Assembly: GCA_050251715.1 (NCBI GenBank) | Contig: JBFWMG010000009.1 | Span: 62,001 to 126,000, forward strand | Direction of reading: 5' to 3' | DNA: 64,000 nt | Source of the DNA: JBFWMG01 sp050251715 | Lineage (GTDB): Bacteria; Desulfobacterota; Desulfovibrionia; Desulfovibrionales; Desulfovibrionaceae | Shown here: positions 25,051 through 35,301 of the stretch, one piece after another | How positions within the stretch are numbered: position 1 is the first letter of the stretch | How the letters are laid out: each line of letters starts with the position of its first letter | The notes under the pieces: model-generated | Databases searched by the model: none | The model's input: the letters and a program-made list of their open reading frames with translations, nothing else | Told to the model about the DNA's origin: nothing | Program-made: the position numbers and the translations under genes

Positions 25051-27417
25051 GGCGTGCACGGGCAATTCCACATGAAACACGCTGCCCCGGCCCCCTTCGG
25101 ATTCGACCCAGATTTCCCCATCATAATGGTCCACGATCTGCTTGCAGATGGCAAGCCCCAGGCCGCTGCCCTTGGGCTTGTCCACCAGGGTGTCCTGCTG
25201 CCGCATGGCCTGATGGAACTGGTCGAAGATGCGGTACTGGTCTTCCAGGGGCACGCCTATGCCGGTGTCGGCCACGCTGATGCGCACCATGCCCGCATCC
25301 GTCGGGCCCGCGCTCACGCGCACGCTTCCCGCCGCGGTGAACTTGGCGGCGTTGTTGAGCAGATTGACCACCACTTGCAACAGCCGGTCCGGATCCACAT
25401 GCAGAAGCGGCAGGGTATCGGCCACGTCCACGTACAACGCCACCTGTTCCAGCGAATCGAACTGGCCGCGCACGGCTTCCACGGCCTGGTAGATGGTCAC
25501 GTCGGGCCGCACGTCGGCCTCGCGCCACTCCATCTTGCCCGATTCGATGCGCGACAGGTCGAGGAAGTCGTTGATGAGCCGGGTCAGGCGTTCCCCCTCG
25601 CGCTCGATGATGGCCAGGTTTTCGCTGATGCGGCGGCCCTTTGTCTCGGCGGAGGCGTTGTGGGCGTGTTCCAGGAAAAACTTGCCGAAATCCTTGTTGA
25701 TGAGCTTGGCGAAACCCAGGATCGAGGTGAGCGGCGTGCGCAACTCGTGCGACACCGTGGACAGGAACGAGGACTTGAGGCGGTCGAGCTCCTGCAACTT
25801 GATGTTGGCCACCTCCAGTTCGCGCGCCCGCTCATTCAGCTCCTCGGTGCGTTCTTCCACCAACTGCTCCAGGTGCTTGTTCAGTGCGGCCAGTTCGCAT
25901 TCCGCGTGCTTGCGCTTGGTGATGTCCACGACGAAACCTTCCAGATGGCGTTCCCCCGCCTTGGCGCTGGACGCCATGCGCACGGAAAGGACGCACCACA
26001 GCTCGCTGCCGTCCTTGCGGCGCAGCCGGGTTTCAAAGCCCGTGACCACGCCGTCCCGGTTCAGGCGCTCCACCAACGCCGTCCTATCCTCCGCATCCAC
26101 GTAGATCTGTTGCGGAATGTTGGTGACCAGGCGCGATATTTCCTCCACGGAGTCATAGCCCAGAAGAGCCACCAGGGAGGGGTTGATGTCCAGGTACCTG
26201 CCGTCCTCGGTGCTCAGGAAGATGCCCTCGGAGGCGTTTTCAAAAAGGGTGCGGTACCTCTCCTCCGCAGCGCGCACGGCGCGTTCCGCCATTCTGCGGC
26301 GGCGGATGTTGCCAAGCAGTACGAGGATGGTGCCCAGTTGCAGGAGGAACACGCCCGTGGCGGCCCAGATCAGGGATTTGTTGCGGTCGTAAAACGTGTT
26401 GGGCTGGTGCAGGAGGTGGCTATGTTCGGGCAGCCGTCCCAGGTCGATGCCATAGCGCAGAAGCGAGGGGTAGTCGAAGAGGTACCTGTTGGGGCTGGGG
26501 GCCACGGGGATGGTGTCGGGGCGTTCCCCTCCCAGGATGCGCAGCGCCAGGGACGCCGCCAGCTGGCCCTGGTCCGTGCCGCTAACCAGCTTGCCGCCCA
26601 CCACGCCGGATCCCATGTAGAAATCCCAGGCCGTATAGATGGGGCTGTCTGTGGCCGCATCGACGAACGCCGTGCTCTCCTTTGGGGAAAAGACGCGGCC
26701 CTTGGGGTCGAGTAAAAAGGACAGGTTGTACACCACCGTGTCCGCCCCCAATGAGGCCAGAGCCTTTTGCAGGTCTTCGGCGGCCAGTTCCGCCAGATCG
26801 CGAAAGGCCACGCGGCTCCTGAACTCCGGCATGACGTCCTGCACAAGCTGCCTGTTGATGCGCCCGGTCGCGGTCACGTCCGTGATGATGGCGATCTCGC
26901 GCACCCTGGGGTGCAGGTGCAGGATGGCCTCCAGCGTGCCCCGCACGTCGATGTCTTCCGACACGCCGGTATAGCCGGCGTGTCCCGCGATGCGTGCCGG
27001 GCGGAAGCGGTTGACGCCGCAAAAGACCACGGGCACGCCGGGAAAGAGCGCGTCGCGGTGGGCAAGCAGGAAATCCAGGGCATTGTCGTCGGAGCAGAGG
27101 ATCATATCCAGGTGAACGTCTTTGTATGCCGTGGCGTAGAGGTCGCGCAGCAGGGGGAATATCCTACGCGGCGCGACGCGCTTGGAGTTCATGTACTCGA
27201 CGTGCAGTTCCACGTCGGGCTGCGACGCGGTCAATGTCCGCGCCATGCCCTCCATGACCGAGCCGGTCCATTCGAAGCCCTTGTGATAGGAATGAAGGAT
27301 TAGGATGTTGTAGCTATGGTTGGCCCTGGCGACCCCTGTGCCAAGGCACAGGACAACCATGGCCAAACAGATTGCGCGGAGCGCTGTACGAAACGAGTGT
27401 GTCTCCTGTCGCATCAT
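25039..27417 (-). CDS. Sensor histidine kinase with periplasmic binding-protein domain
   Basis: 792 residues. A signal anchor (~9-33) is followed by a periplasmic ABC-substrate-binding-like domain (~35-330, starting YNILILHSYHKGFEWT, PF04392-like). Then come a membrane helix (LIWAATGVFLLQLGTILVLLG, ~345-366), a PAS domain (~385-510, YRTLFENASEGIF), a coiled coil, HisKA with the phospho-His in STVSHELRTPLTSILGF (~545) and HATPase_c (NLLNNAAKF, DTGIGVP, KGSGLGLAI). It should sense a small ligand outside the membrane and autophosphorylate. No response regulator gene is adjacent. The start is ATG 27417 or 27414. Tandem 16-bp repeats cover its last codons. Confidence 0.9.
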   Translation of the reverse strand: MMRQETHSFRTALRAICLAMVVLCLGTGVARANHSYNILILHSYHKGFEWTGSVMEGMARTLTASQPDVELHVEYMNSKRVAPRRIFPLLRDLYATAYKDVHLDMILCSDDNALDFLLAHRDALFPGVPVVFCGVNRFRPARIAGHAGYTGVSEDIDVRGTLEAILHLHPRVREIAIITDVTATGRINRQLVQDVMPEFRSRVAFRDLAELAAEDLQKALASLGADTVVYNLSFLLDPKGRVFSPKESTAFVDAATDSPIYTAWDFYMGSGVVGGKLVSGTDQGQLAASLALRILGGERPDTIPVAPSPNRYLFDYPSLLRYGIDLGRLPEHSHLLHQPNTFYDRNKSLIWAATGVFLLQLGTILVLLGNIRRRRMAERAVRAAEERYRTLFENASEGIFLSTEDGRYLDINPSLVALLGYDSVEEISRLVTNIPQQIYVDAEDRTALVERLNRDGVVTGFETRLRRKDGSELWCVLSVRMASSAKAGERHLEGFVVDITKRKHAECELAALNKHLEQLVEERTEELNERARELEVANIKLQELDRLKSSFLSTVSHELRTPLTSILGFAKLINKDFGKFFLEHAHNASAETKGRRISENLAIIEREGERLTRLINDFLDLSRIESGKMEWREADVRPDVTIYQAVEAVRGQFDSLEQVALYVDVADTLPLLHVDPDRLLQVVVNLLNNAAKFTAAGSVRVSAGPTDAGMVRISVADTGIGVPLEDQYRIFDQFHQAMRQQDTLVDKPKGSGLGLAICKQIVDHYDGEIWVESEGGRGSVFHVELPVHAVRP

Positions 27418-27550
27418 GCAAACGCCTTGAACGAGTGTGGGCCGCGCCGCGTAGGGTGCCTGCCAGATGCAGCCCCTCATCCGGCACGGAGAAAAACCAG
27501 CGTACCTATCATGCACGGTTTTGTTTGCCGTGTAAAGCGGTTGCAAGAAA

Positions 27551-28051
27551 TCAGACCGGTCCCCTTGGGGTGTTTTCCTCCTCCACGCCGCGCAGGGCGT
27601 GGCGCACCACATGGGCCAATGCAGTCAATTCCCGGGCGCAGCGGGCGCGGTCCGCGCCATCCCAAGCCTGCCTCCCCCCGCCCACCTCCGCAGCCAGGCG
27701 GAGCAGGGTGTCCGCCACCCCGTCCAGATGCGCCCGGTGCACGCTGTCCATGGGGGCGGGCCGCAAGGACTTGGCCTGGCGCAGGGCGGACAGCAGGTTG
27801 TGGGCCAGACTGTGCACCGCGTTGCCATGCAGCCGGTCCGGATCGTCCGGCAACAGGGTGGGAAATCCCTCCAGGATCGCTTCGAGCAGATGCAGGCAGG
27901 TCTCAAGGGGACGGCTGCCGCCGCGCAGGGCGTCGGGCAAGGCCTCGGCGACCCGCTGCATCACGGTCCAGGGCATGTCCTCACGCGACTTTCGCGCGCT
28001 GGCGGCCATGGCCTGGGAAAAAATCCGCCGTACATACGCTTTTTCATCCAT
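27551..28051 (-). CDS. Uncharacterised helical protein
   Basis: 166 residues, mostly alpha-helical and Arg/Ala/Leu rich, with no signal peptide or membrane segment. Features seen: MDEKAYVRRIFSQAM at the N terminus, LETCLHLLEAILEGFPTLL, HGNAVHSLAHNLLSALRQ and HLDGVADTLLRLAAEVGGG. The repeated His-containing helices might form a four-helix bundle. A strong AAGGAG ribosome site 8 bp before the ATG supports it as real. It is separated from the kinase gene downstream by 133 bp. I do not recognise the family. Confidence 0.6.
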   Translation of the reverse strand: MDEKAYVRRIFSQAMAASARKSREDMPWTVMQRVAEALPDALRGGSRPLETCLHLLEAILEGFPTLLPDDPDRLHGNAVHSLAHNLLSALRQAKSLRPAPMDSVHRAHLDGVADTLLRLAAEVGGGRQAWDGADRARCARELTALAHVVRHALRGVEEENTPRGPV

Positions 28052-28236
28052 GGCCCGCTCCTTGGCGCGCCCTGGCGGGCGCGGCTGGTTCCCGCACAGT
28101 GTCCATATCTAGCGCATGATACGCAACCCACCAGCATGCGTCAAAAAAAAGAGCAAGACGTACCGGATGGCGATTTTTTGCGGACTTCGCCCCTTTTAAG
28201 CTGCGCCCATGTCTGGTACAGCGGCGGTTCGGGAGT

Positions 28237-31212
28237 ATGAACATGCACGCAATCAAGACGCTTCTTCTTGCCCTATGCTTTTGTCTTTGTGCCCTGCCGG
28301 CTGCGGCCGCGGCCAAGGGTTCGTCCTTTTCCGCCACCTATAAGCAGACCTTCGCGGGACATCGCACGCCCAGCGAAGCCCTGATGGCGGCCCAGATCCG
28401 CGCCAGGCGCGCCGTGCTGGACGAGGTGGCGCGCAAGATCGCCCAGGCGCCCGCCGTGCGCCAGGCCGGGCTCGACGCAAACGGGCTGCTCGCCCTGGCC
28501 GCCGCCTGCTGCGACGTGGCCGTGGCCGCGCCCACCGCTTCCGCCACAACCACGGGCTTTGGCTGGACCGTGGCCGCCACGGCCACCCCCCGTTCCGGCG
28601 GCGATGTCGCCGCCCTGGCCGCCACCCTGGTCAAGGACAGCGACCTGCTCGTCCAATACCGCACCCTGCTTGCCCGCCAGGCCGACATCCTGCGCGAAAC
28701 CGAACGGCTGGAAGCGGACAACGCCCGCCTGGCCGATGCCGCGGGCAGCGACGCGGGCGTGGGCGAACTGCGCGAGGCCTTTGGCGTGAACACCCGCGCC
28801 CTGGCCGCCCTGGCGCCCAAGGAGGCGGTGCTCGCCCTGTTCGAAAACGGCAAGATCGCCGACCCCCATGCCGCGCTCACCCTGCTCAACCAGGCCGTGT
28901 CCATGGATCCCGAGGACGGCTACGCCTTCTTCAACCGCGCCATCGCCCTGGCCGATCTGGGCCGCCACGAACAGGCGGTGCAGGATTTTTCCCGCGCCGG
29001 GGAGCTGGTGGCGTCGCTCGCCTCGCTGCACGCGCGGCGCGGCGCATCCTATGTGGCGCTGGGACAGAACGAACGCGCGCTGGCGGACTTTGACGCCGCC
29101 CTGGCCACCGCTCCCAACGACACCGCCCTGCGCACCGCGCGCGGCGGCGCGCTGGCCGCCCTGGGCCGCCTGGAACCCGCCCTGGCCGATTACGACGCCG
29201 TGCTGGCCAAGGATCCCGGCAACGCCGCCGTGCTCAACAAGCGCGGGCTGGTGCTGGCCAAGCTGGGCCGCCTGGAACAGGCCATGGCCGACTATGACAA
29301 GGCCGTGGCCCTCAATCCCTCCGTGGCCGCCGACTATACGTCCCGTGGCCGCATCTTCAAGGAATTCGGCCAGCTGGATAAGGCCATCGAAGATTTCTCC
29401 CGCACCATCGACGCCAACCCCTCCGACGCCGAAGCCTACCTGCTGCGCGGCGACAGCTTCCGCCTGCAAGGCAACGCCCAAAAGGCGCTGGCCGACCTGG
29501 ACAAGGCCGTGCTCCTGGCTCCGGACAATGCCGACGTCTACGTGGTGCGCGGCGTGACCCGCGCCAGCCAGGGCCAGGAAGCCCTGGCCATCACGGACTT
29601 TTCCGAGGCCATTGCCCGCGACGACACCAAGGCGGACCCGCGCATCTTCCGCGCCGCCCTGTACCGCAAGGCCGGGCAGACCGCCGACGCCGCCGCCGAC
29701 CTGGCGCGCGCCGCCCAACTGGTGCCGGACAACGCCGACGTGCATGCCGAACTGGGCGACCTGGAACGCGCCCTGGGCCACTCCGAAAAGGCCGTGGCCG
29801 CCTATGACAAGGCGCTCTCCCTCGACCCGGCCCGCTCCGCCCTCTATTTCCGGCGCGGCGACCTGCTGCTGGCGCTCAAGGACCATGCCCGCGCGGAAGC
29901 GGATTTCGACGCGGCCATCGGCCACGACAGCGGCAACGCGGCGGCCTTTGTGGGCCGCGCCCTGTGCCGCGTGCAGCGCGGCGACAGCGCCGGGGCCGAG
30001 GCCGACCTGGACAAGGCGCTGGCCCTGGATTCGAACAACGCCCGCGCCTACAACGCGCGCGGTCGCGCCCTGGCGGCGCGCGGCGAGCTGGAACGCGCCA
30101 TCGAGGATTTCAACAAGGCCATCGCGCTCGCGCCCGACATGGAGGCCGACTACAAGTATCGCGGCCTCACCTTCAAGAAGGCGGGCCGCATGGAACAGGC
30201 CGTGGCCGACCTGACCCGCGTCCTGGAGCACTCGCCCGACGACGAGGAAGCGCTCTTCGAACGCGGCGACGCCCTGCGCGCCATGGGCCGCAACGACGCG
30301 GCCCTGGCCGACCTGGACGCGGCCATCGCCCGCAACCCGCAACGCGCCCGCGCCTACAACGCGCGCGGCCTGGTGCACGCGGCCATGGGCCTGCGCAAAC
30401 AGGCCATGGACGACTATGACAAGGCTCTGGCGCTCGACCCCTCCATGGAGGCGGACTACGCCAACCGCGCCATGCTCTTCAAGGAATTCGGCCAGTTCGA
30501 CAAGGCCCGCGAGGACTTTGACCGCGCCCTGGCCGCCAAGCCCGGCAACCCGGCCATCCTGCTGGGCCGCGCCGAGTGCCTGCTCGGTCTGGACAAGGCC
30601 GCCGACGCGCTGGTGGATTGCGACGGCGTGGTCGCGGCCCAACCCGGCAACGCAGCGGCCCACGCCCTGCGCGGCCTGGCGCTGCAACGCCTGGGCCGGT
30701 CCGAGGAGGCCTTTGCCTCCTTCAACAAGGCTCTGGAGATCGATCCCGGCAACCCCCGCGCCTTCAACAGCCGAGGCCTCGCCCTGGCGCGCTTCAACCG
30801 CCACGCCGAGGCGGCCGCCGATTTTTCCAAGGCCATCGAGTTGGATCCCTCCTTTGCCGCCGCCTACCTGAACCGGGGCGTGGCCTACAAGAACCTGGCC
30901 GACTACCAGCGCGCGGTGGAGGATTTTGACCGCGCCATGCTGCTGCAACCGGACAACGGCGACATTTTCTTCCACAGGGGAACCTGCCTGGCGGGCCTGG
31001 GCCAACTCGACCGCGCCCTCCTCGACTATGACCAAGCCGTCGCGCACAAGCCCGACAGCGCCATTATCTACATCTACCGGGGCACGGCCTATTACCAGAC
31101 CCGCCAGGACGCCGCCATGTGCGCCGACTTCCGCAAGGCGCACGACCTGGGCGATGACAAAGGCCTCCTCTGGGCGCTCAAGAAGGGTTTTTGCACCGAT
31201 ACAGGCTCCTGA
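28237..31212 (+). CDS. Exported giant TPR protein
   Basis: 991 residues. A signal peptide (AIKTLLLALCFCLCALPAAAAA, ~5-26) is followed by a domain of ~190 residues (YKQTFAGHRTPSEALMAAQIRARRAVLDEVARK) and a coiled-coil segment. From ~205 to the end there are about 22 consecutive 34-residue TPRs of the pattern ALADYDKAL.LDP....Y..RG. The units are very alike, which points to expansion by duplication. It is probably a periplasmic scaffold. The N-terminal ARRAVLDEVARKIA part resembles a conserved domain seen in other exported proteins of sulfate reducers, but I cannot name it. It is followed 89 bp later by the DUF3419 gene. Confidence 0.85.
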   Translation: MNMHAIKTLLLALCFCLCALPAAAAAKGSSFSATYKQTFAGHRTPSEALMAAQIRARRAVLDEVARKIAQAPAVRQAGLDANGLLALAAACCDVAVAAPTASATTTGFGWTVAATATPRSGGDVAALAATLVKDSDLLVQYRTLLARQADILRETERLEADNARLADAAGSDAGVGELREAFGVNTRALAALAPKEAVLALFENGKIADPHAALTLLNQAVSMDPEDGYAFFNRAIALADLGRHEQAVQDFSRAGELVASLASLHARRGASYVALGQNERALADFDAALATAPNDTALRTARGGALAALGRLEPALADYDAVLAKDPGNAAVLNKRGLVLAKLGRLEQAMADYDKAVALNPSVAADYTSRGRIFKEFGQLDKAIEDFSRTIDANPSDAEAYLLRGDSFRLQGNAQKALADLDKAVLLAPDNADVYVVRGVTRASQGQEALAITDFSEAIARDDTKADPRIFRAALYRKAGQTADAAADLARAAQLVPDNADVHAELGDLERALGHSEKAVAAYDKALSLDPARSALYFRRGDLLLALKDHARAEADFDAAIGHDSGNAAAFVGRALCRVQRGDSAGAEADLDKALALDSNNARAYNARGRALAARGELERAIEDFNKAIALAPDMEADYKYRGLTFKKAGRMEQAVADLTRVLEHSPDDEEALFERGDALRAMGRNDAALADLDAAIARNPQRARAYNARGLVHAAMGLRKQAMDDYDKALALDPSMEADYANRAMLFKEFGQFDKAREDFDRALAAKPGNPAILLGRAECLLGLDKAADALVDCDGVVAAQPGNAAAHALRGLALQRLGRSEEAFASFNKALEIDPGNPRAFNSRGLALARFNRHAEAAADFSKAIELDPSFAAAYLNRGVAYKNLADYQRAVEDFDRAMLLQPDNGDIFFHRGTCLAGLGQLDRALLDYDQAVAHKPDSAIIYIYRGTAYYQTRQDAAMCADFRKAHDLGDDKGLLWALKKGFCTDTGS

Positions 31213-31301
31213 TGCCTTCACCCGGCGCGCCTGCGCCCCAAAAACCGCTTCCCCGGGCGGGCATAGTGCCGCCCAGGACGCGTTATGATGAGAAAAACGC
31301 C

Positions 31302-32507
31302 ATGTACGCATCACATATCCTGCAAACCGATCCGTTGACGCATGCCCTGCGCACCCTGGCGGGCGGCATGGACAGGCTGCTCGGCCCCTGGTCCGCGCGG
31401 CTTGCCGTGGACAAGACCTTTGAAGACGCGGCCGTGGATCTGGCCGCCCTGCGCCTTTTGCCCCAAAGCCGCGTGGCCGTGGCCGGGCAGGCGGCTGACA
31501 ACGCCTTTGCCTGCCTCACCACCGATCCCGCCGCCGTGTTCGTGGCCGCCCCAGGCGAATCCCAATTGCGCCTGACGCAACTGCGCCTCGCCGCGTTGCG
31601 GGCGTTGCCCGATCACCGCGCGTTCTTCGGCTTTGTGGCCGAGCCGCACCGCGCCGACGCGCCGCAACAATACACGGACCAGGTCCGCGCCCAGCTGGAC
31701 GCCGACGCCCGCCGCTGGTGGGAGGGCGCGCCCCTGGCCGCCGCGCTGTTCGCGCCGCGCATCCAGGCGCTGGCCGCACGCCCCTGCGCAGCGACCCGGC
31801 AGAGCCGCATGGCCGGGCTGATCCAGTTCTTCGCGCCTTTTGCGGGCTGCGTGCCCGCCCGTGTCCTGGAAGCCAAGACCATGGACGGCCAGCGCCAGGC
31901 ATTCCGCAAGAACGTGGCGCCCCTTTTCGACTCCCTGCGCGGCCGCCGCATTCTGGGCGCGGCCATGCGCCTGTACATGCACCCCGCGCAACGCGCCCTG
32001 CTGCGCAAGGCGAACGACAACGGCCTGTTCGCCACGCTGCGCCGCCGGACCGAACACCTGGTATGCGGCACGCCCGTGGCGGAAAACCCCTATGTCTGGC
32101 AAGCGTTGGCCGGTGCCTATAGCCCAGGCGCCGCCCCCCTGTTCCTGACCGGCCGCGCCCATGGCGCCATGCGGGCCAACGCGGGGCGGCTGTCTGTGCG
32201 CCATGCCTCCCTTACGGCCTTTCTCGCGACCCAACCCGCCGAAAGCATGGACGGCTTTCTGCTCTCGGACAGCATGGACCGCATGACGCCCGGCGAGATG
32301 ACCATGCTCTGGGCGCACATCGCGCGCACGGCCCGGCCCGGCGCACGCGTGGTGTCCCGCACCATGGGCACGCTCAACCTGCCCGAGGCCATTGTGCCCC
32401 GCGTGGTGCTCGACGCCTTTGCCAGTGACCGCGCCGCCTCGGCCGAACTGCTGGCCATGGACCGCAGCGGGGTGTGGGGAGGCCTCGGCCTGCATATCAA
32501 ACGCTGA
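31302..32507 (+). CDS. DUF3419 / BtaA-like AdoMet-dependent aminocarboxypropyl transferase
   Basis: 401 residues. The C-terminal half has FLLSDSMDRMTPGEMTMLWAHIARTARPGARVVSRTMG, matching the BtaA methyltransferase-like core (LLDxxDW...EW..I...ARPGARI..R). The middle has ALFAPRIQALAARPC and FFAPFAGCVPARVLE. BtaA makes the betaine lipid precursor diacylglyceryl-homoserine from AdoMet and diacylglycerol; many DUF3419 proteins have unknown substrates. No BtaB methyltransferase gene is adjacent. The ATG at 31302 is preferred to an upstream in-frame extension overlapping the TPR gene. The ribosome site is weak. Confidence 0.7.
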   Translation: MYASHILQTDPLTHALRTLAGGMDRLLGPWSARLAVDKTFEDAAVDLAALRLLPQSRVAVAGQAADNAFACLTTDPAAVFVAAPGESQLRLTQLRLAALRALPDHRAFFGFVAEPHRADAPQQYTDQVRAQLDADARRWWEGAPLAAALFAPRIQALAARPCAATRQSRMAGLIQFFAPFAGCVPARVLEAKTMDGQRQAFRKNVAPLFDSLRGRRILGAAMRLYMHPAQRALLRKANDNGLFATLRRRTEHLVCGTPVAENPYVWQALAGAYSPGAAPLFLTGRAHGAMRANAGRLSVRHASLTAFLATQPAESMDGFLLSDSMDRMTPGEMTMLWAHIARTARPGARVVSRTMGTLNLPEAIVPRVVLDAFASDRAASAELLAMDRSGVWGGLGLHIKR

Positions 32508-32680
32508 CACGTCGTTCCCGCCGCGCCACGGCCCGGCAGGCGAGGGTTTCCACACGACCGTCCTCGACCCAGGGCGGCCAAAAGGCGTTGACGCGGCGAG
32601 GTGTTTTACCGTAGCGTTGCCGTTCCTTGTCTTCTGGCCGTCGTTCCGTACACGAAACCACAATTGTTAGGATGTTACAT

Positions 32681-34789
32681 ATGGAAAGATTACGCACCCT
32701 TCCGGGCGATGACGTGCGCCAGATCATGTGGCGTTACAGCGAACGCTACGACCTGCAAATGGCCATTCAATCCGCCCGCGCCATTGCGCGCGGCGTGGTG
32801 GCGCGGTTGGTTGCCGACGGTGCGCGCAACTCGCACGACTGGAACGAACAAAAGGCCCAGCTGCTGGAAGCCTTTGACGCCTCCGGCCTCACGTCCCTCT
32901 ATATGGACCCCGAGCAGGGCGGTTTTGTGCTTGGCCCCAAGAATCTCGCCCTGTGCCTGGTCGCCTTTGAACTGGCCTGGGTGGACGCGGGCGCGGCCAC
33001 CTGCTCCCTGGCCAGCAATCTGGCGCTCGCCCCCATCCACGAACGCGGCACCCCGGAACAACGCGACTACTACATGAGCCGCTGCGTGCCCGGCCAGGGC
33101 GACGGCGAAAACAAGACCTGGCGCGGCGCGTTCGCCCTGACCGAGCCCCTGCCCTATGTGGGCGTGGACACCGGCGTGCTGGCGGGCAAGGTCCGCGTGG
33201 CCGAATGGAACGAGGGCCAGGAGCCCATGCTCCAGGTGGACAAGCGCGGCCGCTTCATCACCAACATGGCCTTTGCTAATTTCGTCACCGCGGCGGTGGA
33301 CACCGCGGACGAACGCATCAAGGGCTCGTGCATGATAATCCTCGAAAAGACCGACCCCGGCACCTTCGACCCCGGCTCCACCACGCTCAAGATGTGCCAC
33401 CAACTCTCCGCCACCTCCGACCCGGTCCTCTCGCTCAAGGTGCCCGCCAGCCGCATCATCGGCGGCTACACCATCGAGGACGGCACGATCGTTCCCAAAT
33501 ATTCCCACAGCGAAATCATCGCGGCGGTCTTCCACCGCACCCGCATTCCCGTGGGCATCATGACCTCGGCCAAGCTGCTTTCCGCCCTCGAACCGGTCAT
33601 CCGCTACCATCGCCAGCGCTTCCGTGGCGGCGAAAGCGCCCAGCCCGGCACGCCCCGCTTCGACCTGGGCGTGCAGCAGAAGGAAGACGCCCTGCATCGC
33701 CTGCTCGACGTCTGGGCCTCGGGCGAGGCCGGATGCTCCCTCGCCTTTGCAGCCGCCCGCCGCGCCGATATCTTCGATCCCATCGAACGCGAAAAGGACG
33801 CCCTGTTCGAAGCCGAGGGCATCAAAGGCCCGCGCGCCCAAATGACCGCCCTGCGCAAGAAAAAAGACGAGGCGCTGGAATTCATCGCCCTCGAAGGCCA
33901 GCCCGAAGCCGAGCGCGACGCCGCCCGGTATGACGCGCTCAAGGCCGATACCCTGGTGCAGTACGTGGTGCTCGAAGCCGAAGCCAATATCCTCAACCCC
34001 TCCTGCAAGCTGTGGAACACCGGCCACGGCTGCACCATGATGCGCGAGGCCGTGGCCATGGTCGGCGGCTACGGCATCACCGAGGACTGCCCCGGATTCC
34101 TGGGCTACAAGTGGATCGACGCCCAACTCGAATCCACCTACGAAGGCCCGGAGTCCGTGCAGCGCCGCCACCTCACCGCCACCATGACCAGCGACATCTT
34201 CCTGGCCATGTTCGCCCAATGGATCGCCGACCTGCGCGCCGTGGCCGACAAGAAACCCGGCATGGGCGCATGCACCCTGGCCAACGCCATGGACCTGTGG
34301 CTGTGGACCCTCAACCACCTGCAGGAAGCCAAGGACGCCAACGGCAAAAAACTCTACCACGGCAAACGCCAGGGCGTGACCTTCGCCATGGCCGACGCCC
34401 TGGGCTGGCTGCTGGGCGCGCGCTACTTCATCCTCGACGTGCTGGAACTGGAGGACAAAGGCGCCGCCAACCCCGTGGTGGCCGAAGGCCTGGAAGGCCT
34501 GGCGGGCTTCTATTCGGACCTGTGCGCCGTGCAGGCCGCCCGCGCGGGCGGCGAGGTGAACCGCGTGTGCACCGAACTCGTGTTCGGCTACAACGCCCAC
34601 CCCGAGCACGGCTCCCCCTGCCGCTGCGAAGACCTGTCCAAGGACGGCTTCTTCCCCGGCTCGGCCCAGTTCATCAAACTGCGCACCAAGGTCGACGCCT
34701 CCATGGCCGGCGCACGCCTGGCCAAGGACCGCGCCGCCGAAGACCTCACCCAGGTCATGATCCCCGAGGCGCTGGACTATCCGCTGTAA
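32681..34789 (+). CDS. Large acyl-CoA dehydrogenase-like flavoprotein
   Basis: 702 residues, about 300 more than a standard acyl-CoA dehydrogenase. Family blocks seen: WRGAFALTEPLPYVGVDTGVL (the usual xALTEP), the SHSEIIAAVFHRTRIPVGIMTSAKLLSALEP helix region, REAVAMVGGYGITED and YEGPESVQRRHLT (FAD/substrate end). The C-terminal ~180 residues resemble the extra domain of long ACADs. It should oxidise an acyl-CoA in the cytoplasm and pass electrons to ETF or directly onward. An ETF-QO-like gene follows on the same strand beyond a terminator and the right arm of the inverted repeat; the two probably act together. The ATG at 32681 has a TAGGA site upstream. Confidence 0.82.
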   Translation: MERLRTLPGDDVRQIMWRYSERYDLQMAIQSARAIARGVVARLVADGARNSHDWNEQKAQLLEAFDASGLTSLYMDPEQGGFVLGPKNLALCLVAFELAWVDAGAATCSLASNLALAPIHERGTPEQRDYYMSRCVPGQGDGENKTWRGAFALTEPLPYVGVDTGVLAGKVRVAEWNEGQEPMLQVDKRGRFITNMAFANFVTAAVDTADERIKGSCMIILEKTDPGTFDPGSTTLKMCHQLSATSDPVLSLKVPASRIIGGYTIEDGTIVPKYSHSEIIAAVFHRTRIPVGIMTSAKLLSALEPVIRYHRQRFRGGESAQPGTPRFDLGVQQKEDALHRLLDVWASGEAGCSLAFAAARRADIFDPIEREKDALFEAEGIKGPRAQMTALRKKKDEALEFIALEGQPEAERDAARYDALKADTLVQYVVLEAEANILNPSCKLWNTGHGCTMMREAVAMVGGYGITEDCPGFLGYKWIDAQLESTYEGPESVQRRHLTATMTSDIFLAMFAQWIADLRAVADKKPGMGACTLANAMDLWLWTLNHLQEAKDANGKKLYHGKRQGVTFAMADALGWLLGARYFILDVLELEDKGAANPVVAEGLEGLAGFYSDLCAVQAARAGGEVNRVCTELVFGYNAHPEHGSPCRCEDLSKDGFFPGSAQFIKLRTKVDASMAGARLAKDRAAEDLTQVMIPEALDYPL

Positions 34790-34816
34790 CCCACCACCGC
34801 TGACTGCAACACCACC

Positions 34817-34848
34817 AAGGGCGAGCCGCAAGGCCCGCCCTTTTTTTT
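34817..34848 (+). terminator. Rho-independent terminator after the acyl-CoA dehydrogenase
   Basis: Stem AAGGGCG / CGCCCTT with a 12-nt GC-rich loop, followed by six T. It ends the dehydrogenase transcript before the repeat arm. Confidence 0.88.
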
Positions 34849-34867
34849 ATGGCGCGACGCGCGCGGT

Positions 34868-35172
34868 GAAGATTTCGCGCCGGGGCGGCGCGACCAGGCT
34901 ACGCGCCTGGACTGCGGCAGCGTGACGACGCTGCACCCGTTTGGGCGTATGAGGGGATGGAGAGGACTGACGTTGCGGCGCGATGAGGTTGGGGAAAAGG
35001 TCTAGGTGACAGCGGTGGCGTGTGGTGGCGGGAAGGCGTGCGTGCGCCTCAGTCCACTCTTTGAAGAAAAGGGGTTTTCGAGGGAATGGGAAAACGACCT
35101 CCCATTCCCTCGAAAACCCCTTTCCAGCAAATTGTGAACTGCCCCCCTTGGGGCTAACGCCCCAAACCCCGG
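34868..35172 (+). repeat. Intergenic structured element, family E copy 3
   Basis: Starts GAAGATTTCGCGCC 78 bp after the dehydrogenase stop. The long hairpin is 35068-35091 paired perfectly with 35100-35123, loop AAACGACC. It is identical to copy 2 in the other repeat arm. Confidence 0.85.
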
Positions 35173-35234
35173 CTCCCGGTGGTATGGGTGGGAAAAAAAA
35201 TAAGAGCCGCCGCAGCGGTGGCCGCTGCGCGGCG

Positions 35235-35301
35235 GAACAAAGGCGGAACAAAGGCGGAACAAAGGCGGAACAAAGGCGGAACAAAGGCGGGACAAAGGCG
35301 G
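35235..35301 (-). repeat. 11-bp tandem repeat, mirror copy
   Basis: Reverse complement of the six-unit array at 9874-9940 (unit AACAAAGGCGG on this strand). Confidence 0.9.
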
